Notes under the pieces: generated by a model
The model's database searches: none
The model's input: the letters and a program-made list of their open reading frames with translations, nothing else
Told to the model about the DNA's origin: nothing
IMG/VR virus record: IMGVR_UViG_3300012203_000001
Location: 1-64,000 of that record
Reading direction: 5' to 3' (one strand)
DNA from: a virus
DNA length: 64,000 nucleotides
Made by a program: the position numbers and the translations under genes
Shown here: piece after piece, positions 32,630 through 42,747 of the stretch
How positions within the stretch are numbered: the stretch's first letter is position 1
Layout of the letters: each line of letters opens with the position of its first letter

Positions 32630-33393
32630 GTGCGAATTTTGGTGACTCAAACAACATTATTAATGTTTCGGCAATTGTAATCTTTCAGATTGCCGGCGTG
32701 ACGGATCGGTACATCGATTTTGGTAATTTAGTCGATGTAACCGGAAATCTCGGGATTACCAAGAAGGAGGCGGAATGGTCGATTAACGGGTTTTTGCAGC
32801 CCGCCAAAAGCGTGGTGACAACGGTTAAACCTGTGTTCACGTTGCAATGTAACGAGTTTCCGATTGCCAACCTCTATCAACTTTACGGATCGACAGCGAA
32901 AGCGGCGTTCCTTCAGACGGCGGCAACTGCGTCAACGTTGAGTTGCGCGAACGTGGCTCCCGGCGACGTGTTCAGGGTTCCGGGCGAGAACCCGACAATC
33001 ACGACCATTAAGCAGGGTGCGACAGTGCTTGTCCAGGGCGTGGATTACGATCTAATTGGTGGTGGCGTAAAAGCTAGCGCGGTTCGGTTCCGGTACGGCT
33101 CGACATACGTTGACGGCACTCAAACGATCGTGATCACGTACAATCTGCCAGCAATTACGGCGAGCGCATTCCCGCGGATATGGAAAGCGGACACGTTCAA
33201 TCTGTTGAATAAGAGTGGATATGTCGAGATTACATTCACAGATCAATACTCGACTTGGTTCAATCACCGGCTCACCGGTAACTGTTTTCTTTCCCCGAGC
33301 AAATTGCCTAACTACAAGCCGGACGATTTTGCGTCATGCACGTTCGACGTGTCGATGGTTGGATCTGGCAACCTGTACAAGGTCGAAACTTAA
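32626..33393 (+). CDS. major tail tube protein
   Basis: The 255-residue beta-rich protein precedes the tail chaperone and tape-measure genes. Strands and loops alternate throughout, with EITFTDQYSTWFNHRLTGNC near the end, as expected for a tail tube subunit. An Ig-like insert between about residues 105 and 180 is possible. The family was not identified directly. Confidence 0.62.
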   Translation: MSANFGDSNNIINVSAIVIFQIAGVTDRYIDFGNLVDVTGNLGITKKEAEWSINGFLQPAKSVVTTVKPVFTLQCNEFPIANLYQLYGSTAKAAFLQTAATASTLSCANVAPGDVFRVPGENPTITTIKQGATVLVQGVDYDLIGGGVKASAVRFRYGSTYVDGTQTIVITYNLPAITASAFPRIWKADTFNLLNKSGYVEITFTDQYSTWFNHRLTGNCFLSPSKLPNYKPDDFASCTFDVSMVGSGNLYKVET

Positions 33394-33416
33394 TCATAAG
33401 TGCGTGGAATCAGAAT

Positions 33417-33506
33417 ATGAAGTTGTGGGAGGATTTACTGTTCGAGAATCCTGAGGCGTTCACATTAGATAACAAAAAAGGCGAGGATGCGGCCGCCGAT
33501 AGCTAA
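33417..33506 (+). CDS. possible 29-residue peptide
   Basis: A short frame MKLWEDLLFENPEAFTLDNK ends ten bases before the tail chaperone gene. It has no good ribosome-binding site. It could be a coupling peptide or non-coding. Confidence 0.25.
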   Translation: MKLWEDLLFENPEAFTLDNKKGEDAAADS

Positions 33507-33515
33507 GCCGCTTCA

Positions 33516-33953
33516 ATGGTTGATGCGAGAACTGATTTAGAAAATATCCAAGGTTATCGCGCTCTGAGCGTGATGAATGCTCAGGGTCAACCCGAAGAGA
33601 TTCGGGTGAAAAAGCTCAACGTCTACGAACTGCAAGCCTACGCTACGGCGTACGGCGACCAGGGAAAAATGGTTGAGCTTTTTACTGGTAAAATTAAAGA
33701 GTGGGTGGCGACGTTGTCGTATGAGGTCGTTGACGAAATCCTGACGGTCGGCGAGGAAATCAATGACCCTATCTTGACCCGGTTTCTGGCGAGGGACGGG
33801 CTGGCAATCGACAAAATGGCCAAAGTCCTCGCCAGCCAAATAAGCAAGCGGCAGGAGCTAGCCTCACTTTTGGCCGGATCTGTTTCGAGGTCGCCATCAT
33901 CACCGGAACCAACCCGGCCGAAGTCGTTGAATGGCCTATTGCAAGAGTTGTGA
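33516..33953 (+). CDS. tail assembly chaperone (G-like), upstream frame
   Basis: The 145-residue helical protein lies directly before the tape measure, the place of lambda gpG/phi G-type chaperones. The -1 frame is open from within this gene through 34105, as in the classic G/GT frameshift pair. The slip would fall before about 33890; I do not see a perfect X-XXY-YYZ heptamer. Confidence 0.68.
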   Translation: MVDARTDLENIQGYRALSVMNAQGQPEEIRVKKLNVYELQAYATAYGDQGKMVELFTGKIKEWVATLSYEVVDEILTVGEEINDPILTRFLARDGLAIDKMAKVLASQISKRQELASLLAGSVSRSPSSPEPTRPKSLNGLLQEL

Positions 33954-33976
33954 GAACCCACCAGATCGCCGCACAA

Positions 33977-34105
33977 ATGAAACAGGCCGATAACCGGGAT
34001 CAGATGTATCTGACGGCGGTATCAATCGCGGCGGTGCTATGCAAGGAAGGCGGCGCGCAATACAAGGATGCCAATAACCGAATGACTAGGGCGTACTATG
34101 GCTGA
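33977..34105 (+). CDS. tail chaperone T-like extension in the -1 frame
   Basis: The -1 frame continues FEVAIITGTNPAEVVEWPIA...QMYLTAVSIAAVLCKEGG and ends eight bases into the tape-measure gene. An internal ATG at 33977 is given as the left edge, but the sequence is open upstream to inside the G-like gene, so the real product is probably a fusion by -1 frameshift. The protein sense of this frame is far better than chance. Confidence 0.55.
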   Translation: MKQADNRDQMYLTAVSIAAVLCKEGGAQYKDANNRMTRAYYG

Positions 34106-36635
34106 AAGTACAGTTCAGATACTCTTGCAAATCCAGGCGAAAAAAGCGGAGCTCGAGGCGGTACGCGCTGAGCTTAAGGGGCTTAACACTGACATTGCTA
34201 CGAGTCAGGGAACGACAGCCGCATGGAACGCTAGCCAGGTCGCCTTTCGTGCTGAACAACAAAAGTTGATCGATACGCTTACCGGAGTGCGCAGCACGGT
34301 TGGCAAGACTGCGGCGGATTTCGCGCCGGCCACATCCGCCATGCGTGCTGCATCGGTGGCCACCAAAGACACTGCCATTAACACGGCACAGCTTGAGCGC
34401 AACCTGACGCTGATGACGGCAGGTGTTACCAGGGCGATCCCGGGGACCGGGGCGCTCGGGAGCGAGATTAACCTGCTAGGGCGCGGGATAACGGGTGTGA
34501 GCGGTCAGCTAGGGATTTTCAACACGCTTTTGATCGGTACCGGGATAGGTGCAGCGCTCGCGTTCGCGGCCGCGTTAGCTAAGCTTGTTTCGACAGGTGT
34601 AGAGCTCCAAAAAACGTTGCAGGGTGTTGGGGAAGGAGTGGCCGGTACGCTTGGTACAGAGTCAACGAAGTTTGGCGGTGGCGATGCGCAGAAGGCCGGT
34701 GTTGCAGCGATGCAGAAGCTTGTGGAGGTGGCGCGCCAGGCGCAGGTGCCGATCAGCGAGTTAGCCAAGGCGTTCGATCAAGTTAATCCTGCTGCGACCA
34801 GGGCGAACGCTTCAATAGACCAGCAGATCCAGCTCGTGGCGCAGTTGACGGCGCAATCAGGTGCTTTGCATATCCCGCAACAGCGATTAATCACGGACCT
34901 TGAACAGATTTTCAACGGCAACGTTCGGAACACGAATCAGTTGGTGCAACGGTTGGGGTTGGATAAGCAACAGGTGGTCCAGGCGCGTGAGAACGGTACC
35001 ATCACGGATCTGTTGATCCAGAAGGAACAGGAGTATGCCAAGGCGCACGAGGACGGCAGCACAACGATTGAGCGTGCACAACAGAAGGTCCAGGCCGCAT
35101 GGGAGCAATTAGCGCTTGCAGCGACTAAACCGATCGTGCAGCCGGTCACGGAGGCGCTTACCGCGATGGCGGCGGCGCTCAACGACCCAGCAATTGCGGC
35201 TGGGGCCTCGTATATAATCGCGCAATTTGAGGCGATTATTAAAGAGATCGTGGCGGTAATATCGTGGTGTCAGCAAGTCGGGCACGCGATTGTTAACGCG
35301 TTACAGGCTGCTTCAAATTTTGCAGTAAAATCAGCCGGCGCTCTGCCGCTTGGTGAAGGCGAAGGCAGCCAGGGCGGACCACCTGTTGGCGTAACCGGAC
35401 CGGAGACATCAGCGGGTGGCGGTGATATCCCGCTAGCCGGGATTACGGTTACAGGCCGCGCACCTGGCCTGCGTGCGCCGCCAGGCGGATATCCGAAGGG
35501 CGGTGGTGGGCGTGGCGGCGGAAAGGGGCCGAGTCAGGATGTTCAGGATCAGCAGCAAATATCGGTGATTCAGAGCGAGATAAATGAGAAGGAGCAGGCC
35601 TACCGCACGTTGATTGAGCAGAACAACGCAGCGCATCAGCTTGGCCAAGCGACACTCGGGCAAATGAATGCGGCCAATTTAAAGGCTGGGCAAGTGTTCT
35701 TGGACTCGCTTGATCAGGAACGGGAAAAGCTCGCGCAGATGAAGGCGCAAGTGGAAGATGTAGGAAAGTCTCAAGGCGGTCTGAACGACAAGGAACAGAC
35801 GCAGGTTAACAATTTGCAAAAGGCAATTGATAAACTTGATTTGCTCAAAGCCAAGACCCAGATTCAGTTGCAAGGCGAAAGTTGGACCGGACAGTTTCAG
35901 CAAGGGTTAATTAAACTCGGTGACCAATTGCAGCTTACAGGGGCCAAGGCTTCGCAGTTTTTCGGACAATCGCTCCAGACCGGAATTAGCGCGACATCGA
36001 CCGCGTTGACCGGCCTCATATTTCAGACCAAGAACTGGCAACAAGCGTTTATATCGGCCGGTACTTCGATTGTAGATCAGTTGATCCACATTTCGTTACA
36101 AGCTGTGGTAGGCGCCGCGCTTGGAAGTACACTCCATAAAGGCGAACAACTGGCTGCCGCTAAATCGGCTGCAGCCGGCGCGTGGAGCTCGGCGGCGCAG
36201 ATACCTTATATCGGGTGGATAATCGCGCCCATCGCCGCCGCAGCGGCCTACGCGGGCGCTATAGCGTTCGAAGAGGGCGGCATAGTGCCTGGGGGCTACA
36301 GTAACACGGACAACAGGATCGCCCTGGTGCGGTCCGGTGAAGGAATTTTAACCCCGAGCGCTGTGTCTGCTATAGGCGGCCCGAGCGTCATTCATTCACT
36401 CAATCAGGCGTCGCCGCGGTTCGCCGATGGCGGCATGGTTGGCGGTGGCAGAATCCCAAACATCAATCTGCAATCAATCGCGGCTCAACAAAGCCAGCAG
36501 GCTTTGCATTTTGGTTTTTTTGACGACAGGCAATCGCTCGCCAATTGGATGCGAGGTCGGGATGGCCGGAAAATCGTAATCGATCACGCAAGAAGCGCCG
36601 CAAATGAAATCGGGATTCCCCAAACCATCGGATGA
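34098..36635 (+). CDS. tape measure protein
   Basis: The 845-residue protein has a coiled-coil N-terminus, a hydrophobic segment at about 138-165 (LLIGTGIGAALAFAAALAKL), Gln-rich helices, a Gly-rich linker (about 470-480) and a second hydrophobic region (about 690-730). It ends with GGIVPGG...LVRSGEGILTPSAV, a block typical of tape-measure C-termini. It sets tail length and acts in DNA delivery. With 845 residues a tail of roughly 120-130 nm would be expected from the usual ratio. Confidence 0.88.
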   Translation: MAESTVQILLQIQAKKAELEAVRAELKGLNTDIATSQGTTAAWNASQVAFRAEQQKLIDTLTGVRSTVGKTAADFAPATSAMRAASVATKDTAINTAQLERNLTLMTAGVTRAIPGTGALGSEINLLGRGITGVSGQLGIFNTLLIGTGIGAALAFAAALAKLVSTGVELQKTLQGVGEGVAGTLGTESTKFGGGDAQKAGVAAMQKLVEVARQAQVPISELAKAFDQVNPAATRANASIDQQIQLVAQLTAQSGALHIPQQRLITDLEQIFNGNVRNTNQLVQRLGLDKQQVVQARENGTITDLLIQKEQEYAKAHEDGSTTIERAQQKVQAAWEQLALAATKPIVQPVTEALTAMAAALNDPAIAAGASYIIAQFEAIIKEIVAVISWCQQVGHAIVNALQAASNFAVKSAGALPLGEGEGSQGGPPVGVTGPETSAGGGDIPLAGITVTGRAPGLRAPPGGYPKGGGGRGGGKGPSQDVQDQQQISVIQSEINEKEQAYRTLIEQNNAAHQLGQATLGQMNAANLKAGQVFLDSLDQEREKLAQMKAQVEDVGKSQGGLNDKEQTQVNNLQKAIDKLDLLKAKTQIQLQGESWTGQFQQGLIKLGDQLQLTGAKASQFFGQSLQTGISATSTALTGLIFQTKNWQQAFISAGTSIVDQLIHISLQAVVGAALGSTLHKGEQLAAAKSAAAGAWSSAAQIPYIGWIIAPIAAAAAYAGAIAFEEGGIVPGGYSNTDNRIALVRSGEGILTPSAVSAIGGPSVIHSLNQASPRFADGGMVGGGRIPNINLQSIAAQQSQQALHFGFFDDRQSLANWMRGRDGRKIVIDHARSAANEIGIPQTIG

Positions 36636-38770
36636 AGTTTTTTACCCTCAACTCTCTACCGTGCGCCATTTGGTTGTTCCCGCCTAACTATTCTGCCAAA
36701 GCGCCGATCCTTACGCCGTCGTTTGTTGCCACCAAAAACACGACACTGCGCAATAACCAAACCCGGATGTTGTTTACCAGCGCGTTACGCTGGAAGTTCG
36801 ATTTTACTGCGTTAGTTAGTTCACAGATTGAGGCGTCGGAATTGAGAGAGGGCCTTGGCCGTTTAAAGAACGAGCAGGTGTTTATGCCGGTCTGGGTCGA
36901 TGAAACTGGAATTACTTCAGATATTGCTGCTGCTTCAAACATAATCAATATCAAGCTGCCGCCGATTAGATATTCTCAGTATTTCGTGATCCTTGATTCG
37001 AATAGAAATTATGAAATTATTCATGTTTATTCAATTGGACCTAATACAATAACGTTGTACGCAGGTACATATACATTAAACAGTTGGTCGAAAAATGATT
37101 GTATGATTTGTCCGCTGATTGCTGGCCGGTTCGATCCGCGGCCGGTTGTATCGGACGACAGTGATATCGTATCAGAACCGCAGGTCACCTTCATTGAAGA
37201 CTGCGATGTGTTTTACTCGCTGACTCCGCTTGGGCAAAATTTGGCGGCGGTGGGTTCAACCATTTCGGCGTTTGCGAGTTATCCGATTTGGGATGTGCGT
37301 CCGACGTTCGTTGCACAAACCGATTCGACAGAGGTCGATATTTCAATTGATCCTATTGGATTTTATCGGCGCCCGCAAAAAACTGTTTATCCGCAAGCTG
37401 TCAGACGCGTACTCGATTTCACGTTTGTTTGTACGGAGCGGCAGACAATTCAAAGAATAGAAAATCTGTTCTCGTCAATTACAACGGCCGGGGTGACTAG
37501 TACGGTTGGATCTGTTGTGCCGTTTATGACTCCGACATGGCGCGGTGATCTTACGCTGATCGGTAATTTGCCTGGATCACCCGCGAACCAGATTGTTGTG
37601 CAAGTATCGACCTATTCCGATCCGGCGTTTAACGTAACGCCTGGTAAAGGGTATCTAGCGCTTTCGGATGCAACGCGGTTGCAGCCGGTGCATGCCACAT
37701 TAATCGTTGGTGGCACATTGACATGTGAAGCGAATGTGACCGGAACATGGAAAGTGGGTCAAACCCAGATTAGTAATCTTGTTTTGGTAACGCTGCATGA
37801 TGATTCGATTGCGTGGACATACGAGTCTGGTCAAGTTGCGACCGTAAAAATCAAGATGGTCGAAGTTACCGAGGAATATTCAACCCCGGCAACGTACGGA
37901 AGTCCGATTTATTTGTATCGGTTTACGCACAAGGTGCCTACAGCGCAGGTGTACAGGTTCACGAGTAACGAGGCGGCTGTTACCATGTCAGGCGATGGAA
38001 CCTATCAGCCTGGACCGTTCAACCATAAGAACATCAAACTCTCGCTCGATCCGACCAGTGATGAAGCGCAAATTGAATCGTACGATTTTACAGGCAACCC
38101 GCTCTCGTTGATAACGCAAAATGGTAATTATGGTCTCAACGGTAAATTGATCTGCGAAATAATTGAGACAAACCGGTTTAATCTTGCCGCTAGGCTTCAA
38201 ACATTTTGGGGTATGGCTGTCCAGTCCGATCCGGAAGGAAACAAATTTACCGTTACGTTCAGGCCGATTGATTCTGCGCTTGACCAAAAATCGCGCATGA
38301 TGTTTCAACGCGCGTGCGTCTGGGATCTATACGGGATGGGGTGTGGCGTGCCTCTATCTCAGTACAGAATTGGAATGACTGTTACGGCTTTCGGCGGGAA
38401 TATAGTTACTATAGTAGGAAGCGTAGCGTTTACTTTGCCTGCTCAATATTTGGTGTGGGGTTATATCGAAACACCAACAAAAACCGATCTGTACGAAGTT
38501 AGGTCAATCAATTATGCGCAGGTGTGTTATTCCGGTGTTCCATTTCAAATCAATGTAACGCGGCCATTTATGCATTTGGCTGTTGGCGATACCGTTTATG
38601 TTTATCCTGGGTGCGGCAAACGGTTTGTTGAAGATTGTATCGGTAAATTTAATAACAGCATCAATTTTGGTGGTAACCCATGGATACCAATCGACCCGCC
38701 AAACATCATAGGGGTATCGACTAAAAGTGGGTCGGGCGGTGGCGGTAAAGGTGGGGGAGGCGGCAAATGA
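36632..38770 (+). CDS. tail tip protein with lambda gpL-like Fe-S domain
   Basis: The 712-residue protein ends in a domain with two cysteine pairs, CVWDLYGMGC and CGKRFVEDC, followed by KFNNSINFGGNPWIP. This is the signature of the gpL / BR0599 group, in which four cysteines bind a [4Fe-4S] cluster. The roughly 500 preceding residues are beta-rich and make it much longer than lambda gpL (232), so it probably merges M-like and L-like functions. A Gly-rich tail (SGSGGGGKGGGGGK) ends the protein. Confidence 0.72.
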   Translation: MKFFTLNSLPCAIWLFPPNYSAKAPILTPSFVATKNTTLRNNQTRMLFTSALRWKFDFTALVSSQIEASELREGLGRLKNEQVFMPVWVDETGITSDIAAASNIINIKLPPIRYSQYFVILDSNRNYEIIHVYSIGPNTITLYAGTYTLNSWSKNDCMICPLIAGRFDPRPVVSDDSDIVSEPQVTFIEDCDVFYSLTPLGQNLAAVGSTISAFASYPIWDVRPTFVAQTDSTEVDISIDPIGFYRRPQKTVYPQAVRRVLDFTFVCTERQTIQRIENLFSSITTAGVTSTVGSVVPFMTPTWRGDLTLIGNLPGSPANQIVVQVSTYSDPAFNVTPGKGYLALSDATRLQPVHATLIVGGTLTCEANVTGTWKVGQTQISNLVLVTLHDDSIAWTYESGQVATVKIKMVEVTEEYSTPATYGSPIYLYRFTHKVPTAQVYRFTSNEAAVTMSGDGTYQPGPFNHKNIKLSLDPTSDEAQIESYDFTGNPLSLITQNGNYGLNGKLICEIIETNRFNLAARLQTFWGMAVQSDPEGNKFTVTFRPIDSALDQKSRMMFQRACVWDLYGMGCGVPLSQYRIGMTVTAFGGNIVTIVGSVAFTLPAQYLVWGYIETPTKTDLYEVRSINYAQVCYSGVPFQINVTRPFMHLAVGDTVYVYPGCGKRFVEDCIGKFNNSINFGGNPWIPIDPPNIIGVSTKSGSGGGGKGGGGGK

Positions 38771-39255
38771 CAATCGAGCAATTGCGACAGACGATTGTGG
38801 CTGAAGCCTTGTCATGGGAAGGCACGCCATTTCATGTAGCTAGCTCAGCTAAGGGCCTAGGAGGCGGCGTTGATTGCGGCGGCCTTGTTATGGCGGTGTT
38901 TGCTTCAGTCAACATGGTTATGCCTGAACCGTTGCCATATATTGATCCTCGACACGCTTCGCACAACAAAAGGTCGTTTATTCTGGAATGGTTGGAACGT
39001 CATCCGGAACTGTGTCGAGACGTTTCTAGCGAAGTAACAATCGATGATCGCATTGGTCAAAAGGGAATACTTGCTGGTGACGTTGTTTGTTATAGGTACG
39101 GTCTTTGTGTGCATCATTGCGGGATCGCGATCAGTTCAGTGTACACGGTGCAGTCCGTGTATCCATACGGGGTTACAAAGTTCGATATGACTGGGCCGAT
39201 TTTTCGAAAACAATATCAAGCCACGTTTCGCGCTCTTCCGTTATGTCATCAGTAA
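38767..39255 (+). CDS. NlpC/P60-type tail tip peptidase (lambda gpK-like)
   Basis: The 162-residue protein has GGGVDCGGLVMAVF with the catalytic Cys 37 and CVHHCGIAI with the catalytic His, as in NlpC/P60 endopeptidases. Tail-associated members open peptidoglycan during DNA injection. It lies between L-like and J-like genes exactly as lambda gpK does. Confidence 0.85.
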   Translation: MTIEQLRQTIVAEALSWEGTPFHVASSAKGLGGGVDCGGLVMAVFASVNMVMPEPLPYIDPRHASHNKRSFILEWLERHPELCRDVSSEVTIDDRIGQKGILAGDVVCYRYGLCVHHCGIAISSVYTVQSVYPYGVTKFDMTGPIFRKQYQATFRALPLCHQ

Positions 39256-42200
39256 GCACGGCTACAAATAAGACAACCAAGCAGCGTGATCCGTACGGGA
39301 TAAAGATACCGCAAACGAACACGAATCAGGAAGTTATCCAGATTCCATACGTGGCAGGTCTCGTGAAGTTACCGGTGATGTGGTGTGGTGGTCCGTATGG
39401 ATTGCGTGTTGTCGATATCACGCAAAAGCAGGGATCTGGCAAAGGTGCAACGACATCGACGGTAGGTCACAAGTACTACGCTAATTTGATTGGTATATTA
39501 TGTATCGGTCCAGTGGATCGGATTCGAGAGATAATTATAAATAATTCGCTTGTTTGGGTTGGAAGTATTTATAGGTCAGAGAGCCCTAGTTATGCGCAAA
39601 TTGGGTTACCTAGTGACGATGGACAGATCCGCATTTATTGGGGAGCGTCAACTGATCCTGCGCCTAGTTGGTTTGGAACAAGTGAACCTTACGGACATCC
39701 TGGGTATCGGTGGCGTTGTCGAATTGAGTTCTTGCAACTCCTTTACGGCGCCAGCGACACGACGCAGGTACCGAACGTAGAGGTTGTTTTAGAGAGGCAT
39801 CCATCTTGTGCACAGTTTGATCAGTACTTTGGTCCAGGTAATCACGCGCTTTACATTGAGGAACTAGGAGTCAGCCCGTTTGGTTGTATTTACGAATGGA
39901 TGTTCCATCCTGTCTACGGTGCCGGGATACCGGATAATACGGATTTTACCAATTGGAGGAATGCAATTGCCGATACTCATCTCAATTATATAATGATTAA
40001 CCCGAAGGTTGATGCGGCTGAGACCTTCAAAAGCTTGATTCAAAAAGCGCTCCAATATTTTGATGGTTGGATCAGGATGTCGCCAACTGGACAGTTGCAG
40101 ATTGGCCGGTTTGCGCATGTGAATGCTGTTCCTGTCACGACATTGAACGATCATGATTTTCTTGGTGAGCCGAAGATTACAACCAAGATGCTCGATGACA
40201 CGCTTAATCAGGCGATCGTCAAGTTCGTAAATCAGTACAACTATTTTAAAGATGACGCCGCGATTTATAATGACTTCGGCAACCAGTTAGTCACTGGCTA
40301 CATTAAGTTTGTCAATTACGATCGACCGTGGATCTGTAATCCTGATTTAGCGTTTCAAGCCGCTTCGGTGCTCGGGATGCTTTACGCTAACCCGATCATT
40401 TCCGGCACGATAACGGTTTCGAAGGAGTACGTAGCAGGAGTTAATCCTGGCGATCTTATCCAGATCGATTCGGATACGTACAATCTAGCTGGCCTATTCC
40501 GAGTCAAAACGATGACCTTATCGGAAGCTACTAAATGGACATGCGAAGTCGAGATAGAACAGGAACGCGGTACGTTTCCGACGCTTTACGCAGATACTGC
40601 CGCGCCATACCCAACAAAACCAGAGATTGAAGCGCTTGATATAACGTTGGCGCGTATAGTGGAACTTCCGCCTGGGCTCGGAAAATCTGTTTACAGTTTA
40701 ATGGTAACGATTTTAGCGGAACGCGAAGATCCATTAATGCAAGGGTTTATTCCCTGGTTTACCCAAGATCCGATCGGAAGCCAGGTGTACGATGATACGA
40801 ATATTTCGTGTCGATTCGCAGTTGGAGCGAAACTAATGGCCGAGACGGGGATCACAGGTGAAATAGATACAGCAGTTGGGTTTTGGCTTAAGGCTAATAA
40901 TTTTGACGGGGCGCTGATTCAATCGCAACCGGATCTAGCGAGAGATAATTTTGAGTGGTTGATCTTTATCGGGAACGAGATCATGTCACTTGGCCAAGTG
41001 GTCGCTTACGGCGCAAATCTTTACCACGTATTTACACGCCGTGGCTGTTTCGGAACAACGATTGTTGAGCATTACACCAACGAGCAAGTGTGGTTTGTTC
41101 AACGCGCGAATATGCCTATGGTTACGCATTCAACATGGAAAAATGGCGATACATGGTATTTCAAGCTGCAAGGGTTTAATCAAACCCACATTTACGATCT
41201 CAGTTTGTCATCGATTTTTTCCTATACGTTTCGTGGTGATGCTGGGTCAAGCGGGTTGCTAGGGCCAAGTAATTTCATTGTTGGCACATCTGGAAACGCC
41301 GTCTTATTCAACTGGAAAGATGATCCGTCGCCAGGCGTCGTCGGCTACGAGATCAGGTACGGAGCTGTGAATGGCGTTTGGTCAAACGCTCGGGTGTCAG
41401 TCACTAAGGTGACAAATAGCCGGAACGTGCAGCTTACCAATATCCCGCCCAACGTCTGGAAATTTTACTTAGCGTCAATGGATATGTTCGGATCGTACTC
41501 GATCCCGGTAACGTATATCCTGACGATCCCTGCGTTTACTTACATTCTGGCGGAAAAGAATTATGGGCCGGTTCAGCACGGTCTTGATACCGGAATTGAG
41601 CCTACCCTGGATTGGGACGTGGGAGCCGGTACGATTCTCACAAATTGCCTAGTGCATCCGACATCGTACGGGTTATTGCCGCAAGATACGCATATGGCTA
41701 GTTATGTGCCGCCGGGCGGCACCGGGTTTGAGCTCTTTGACAATTTTGTTAATGGATGGCCTGCTGTATGCACTGCTGAGTTTCCTGTGATCGATTCGTT
41801 GGGGAGCGGTTCAAGTATTCGCAACTCAGAGATCGTGAACGAATATTTGATAGGTCTGTTAAATCAAGGGATCGCCGGCGAAGATTTCTTGATCTCGTTA
41901 AACCCGACCTGGGCGCAAGCAACGATTGTTAACGGCGTCGTGCATCCGACTTGTTACTGCGTGATTCCGACAACAATTCATAATGCGAGCTATGTGCCAA
42001 CAGGCGGCACCGGGTTTGAACTCTTTGACAATTTCATTTTCGATGTTAAACCAACGACATCGATCAGCTATATACAGGATGTAAACGAACCGTATCCGTG
42101 GGATGCAACACTGAACGCTGTCTGCAAATTTGGGTACTCGAACGGGTCTGTTTCCCAAACGCTCTCAATCAGTTGGTCGAGCGATCGTATTACTTGGAAT

Positions 42201-42746
42201 CAATTGACAAGTGGCCCGGGATCGTTGGCGGCGAGTTACATCGCGCGCTACGTAAAGTTTAATCTTTCGCTCGATAACACGCATCCGGTCGGGTTCGTGG
42301 ATGCGATGAGCGGCGAAATCATTGCTGGATCATCCAAATATTGGACATCGATCCTGGCGCAGATAAAGACGAGCTCGGACAATATCACGTTTGGTAATTG
42401 GATCGAGGTATCATCTAACTTTGTTTCTGACGAGTACATTAAGCCGCGTGTTACATGGAACCCGACTAGCGGAAAATGGCCGGTCTCAGTGTCGTCCCTT
42501 TGGCTCTTGCTTGATTCAGTCCAGAATACGCAATCGGATTTCAGTGTATCGGTTCCGTCCGGTGGCGTAACGATCACTTTCCCGATTCCGTTCCGCCAAA
42601 AAGTGAGTGTGACGGTGACCACAGTATCCGGGTCATCTGGGTACGCTGTAGTTACCAGTTATACGCTGACGGGGTTTACGGTTCAGGTGTTTAATGCCGG
42701 GTCGCCTATCGCCGGAACAATTAATTGGCACGCAATAGGAATTTAA
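39243..42746 (+). CDS. J-like tail tip / host-specificity protein
   Basis: The 1167-residue protein matches the phage tail-tip (J) layout: an N-terminal hub domain, a central Phage-tail_3-like segment (VDAAETFKSLIQKALQYFDGWIRMSPTGQLQIGRF, about residues 255-290), a fibronectin III-like domain (about 675-765) and variable C-terminal domains. Two copies of a block ending GGTGFELFDNF occur about 97 residues apart (41631-41750 and 41922-42039). Such proteins bind the host receptor. The start overlaps the NlpC gene by 13 bases. Confidence 0.82.
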   Translation: MSSVSTATNKTTKQRDPYGIKIPQTNTNQEVIQIPYVAGLVKLPVMWCGGPYGLRVVDITQKQGSGKGATTSTVGHKYYANLIGILCIGPVDRIREIIINNSLVWVGSIYRSESPSYAQIGLPSDDGQIRIYWGASTDPAPSWFGTSEPYGHPGYRWRCRIEFLQLLYGASDTTQVPNVEVVLERHPSCAQFDQYFGPGNHALYIEELGVSPFGCIYEWMFHPVYGAGIPDNTDFTNWRNAIADTHLNYIMINPKVDAAETFKSLIQKALQYFDGWIRMSPTGQLQIGRFAHVNAVPVTTLNDHDFLGEPKITTKMLDDTLNQAIVKFVNQYNYFKDDAAIYNDFGNQLVTGYIKFVNYDRPWICNPDLAFQAASVLGMLYANPIISGTITVSKEYVAGVNPGDLIQIDSDTYNLAGLFRVKTMTLSEATKWTCEVEIEQERGTFPTLYADTAAPYPTKPEIEALDITLARIVELPPGLGKSVYSLMVTILAEREDPLMQGFIPWFTQDPIGSQVYDDTNISCRFAVGAKLMAETGITGEIDTAVGFWLKANNFDGALIQSQPDLARDNFEWLIFIGNEIMSLGQVVAYGANLYHVFTRRGCFGTTIVEHYTNEQVWFVQRANMPMVTHSTWKNGDTWYFKLQGFNQTHIYDLSLSSIFSYTFRGDAGSSGLLGPSNFIVGTSGNAVLFNWKDDPSPGVVGYEIRYGAVNGVWSNARVSVTKVTNSRNVQLTNIPPNVWKFYLASMDMFGSYSIPVTYILTIPAFTYILAEKNYGPVQHGLDTGIEPTLDWDVGAGTILTNCLVHPTSYGLLPQDTHMASYVPPGGTGFELFDNFVNGWPAVCTAEFPVIDSLGSGSSIRNSEIVNEYLIGLLNQGIAGEDFLISLNPTWAQATIVNGVVHPTCYCVIPTTIHNASYVPTGGTGFELFDNFIFDVKPTTSISYIQDVNEPYPWDATLNAVCKFGYSNGSVSQTLSISWSSDRITWNQLTSGPGSLAASYIARYVKFNLSLDNTHPVGFVDAMSGEIIAGSSKYWTSILAQIKTSSDNITFGNWIEVSSNFVSDEYIKPRVTWNPTSGKWPVSVSSLWLLLDSVQNTQSDFSVSVPSGGVTITFPIPFRQKVSVTVTTVSGSSGYAVVTSYTLTGFTVQVFNAGSPIAGTINWHAIGI

Positions 42747-42747
42747 T

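Noticed and set aside
33866-33872. CTTTTGG as definite frameshift site
   Set aside because: It does not allow standard re-pairing of both tRNAs in the -1 frame, so the slip position is left open.
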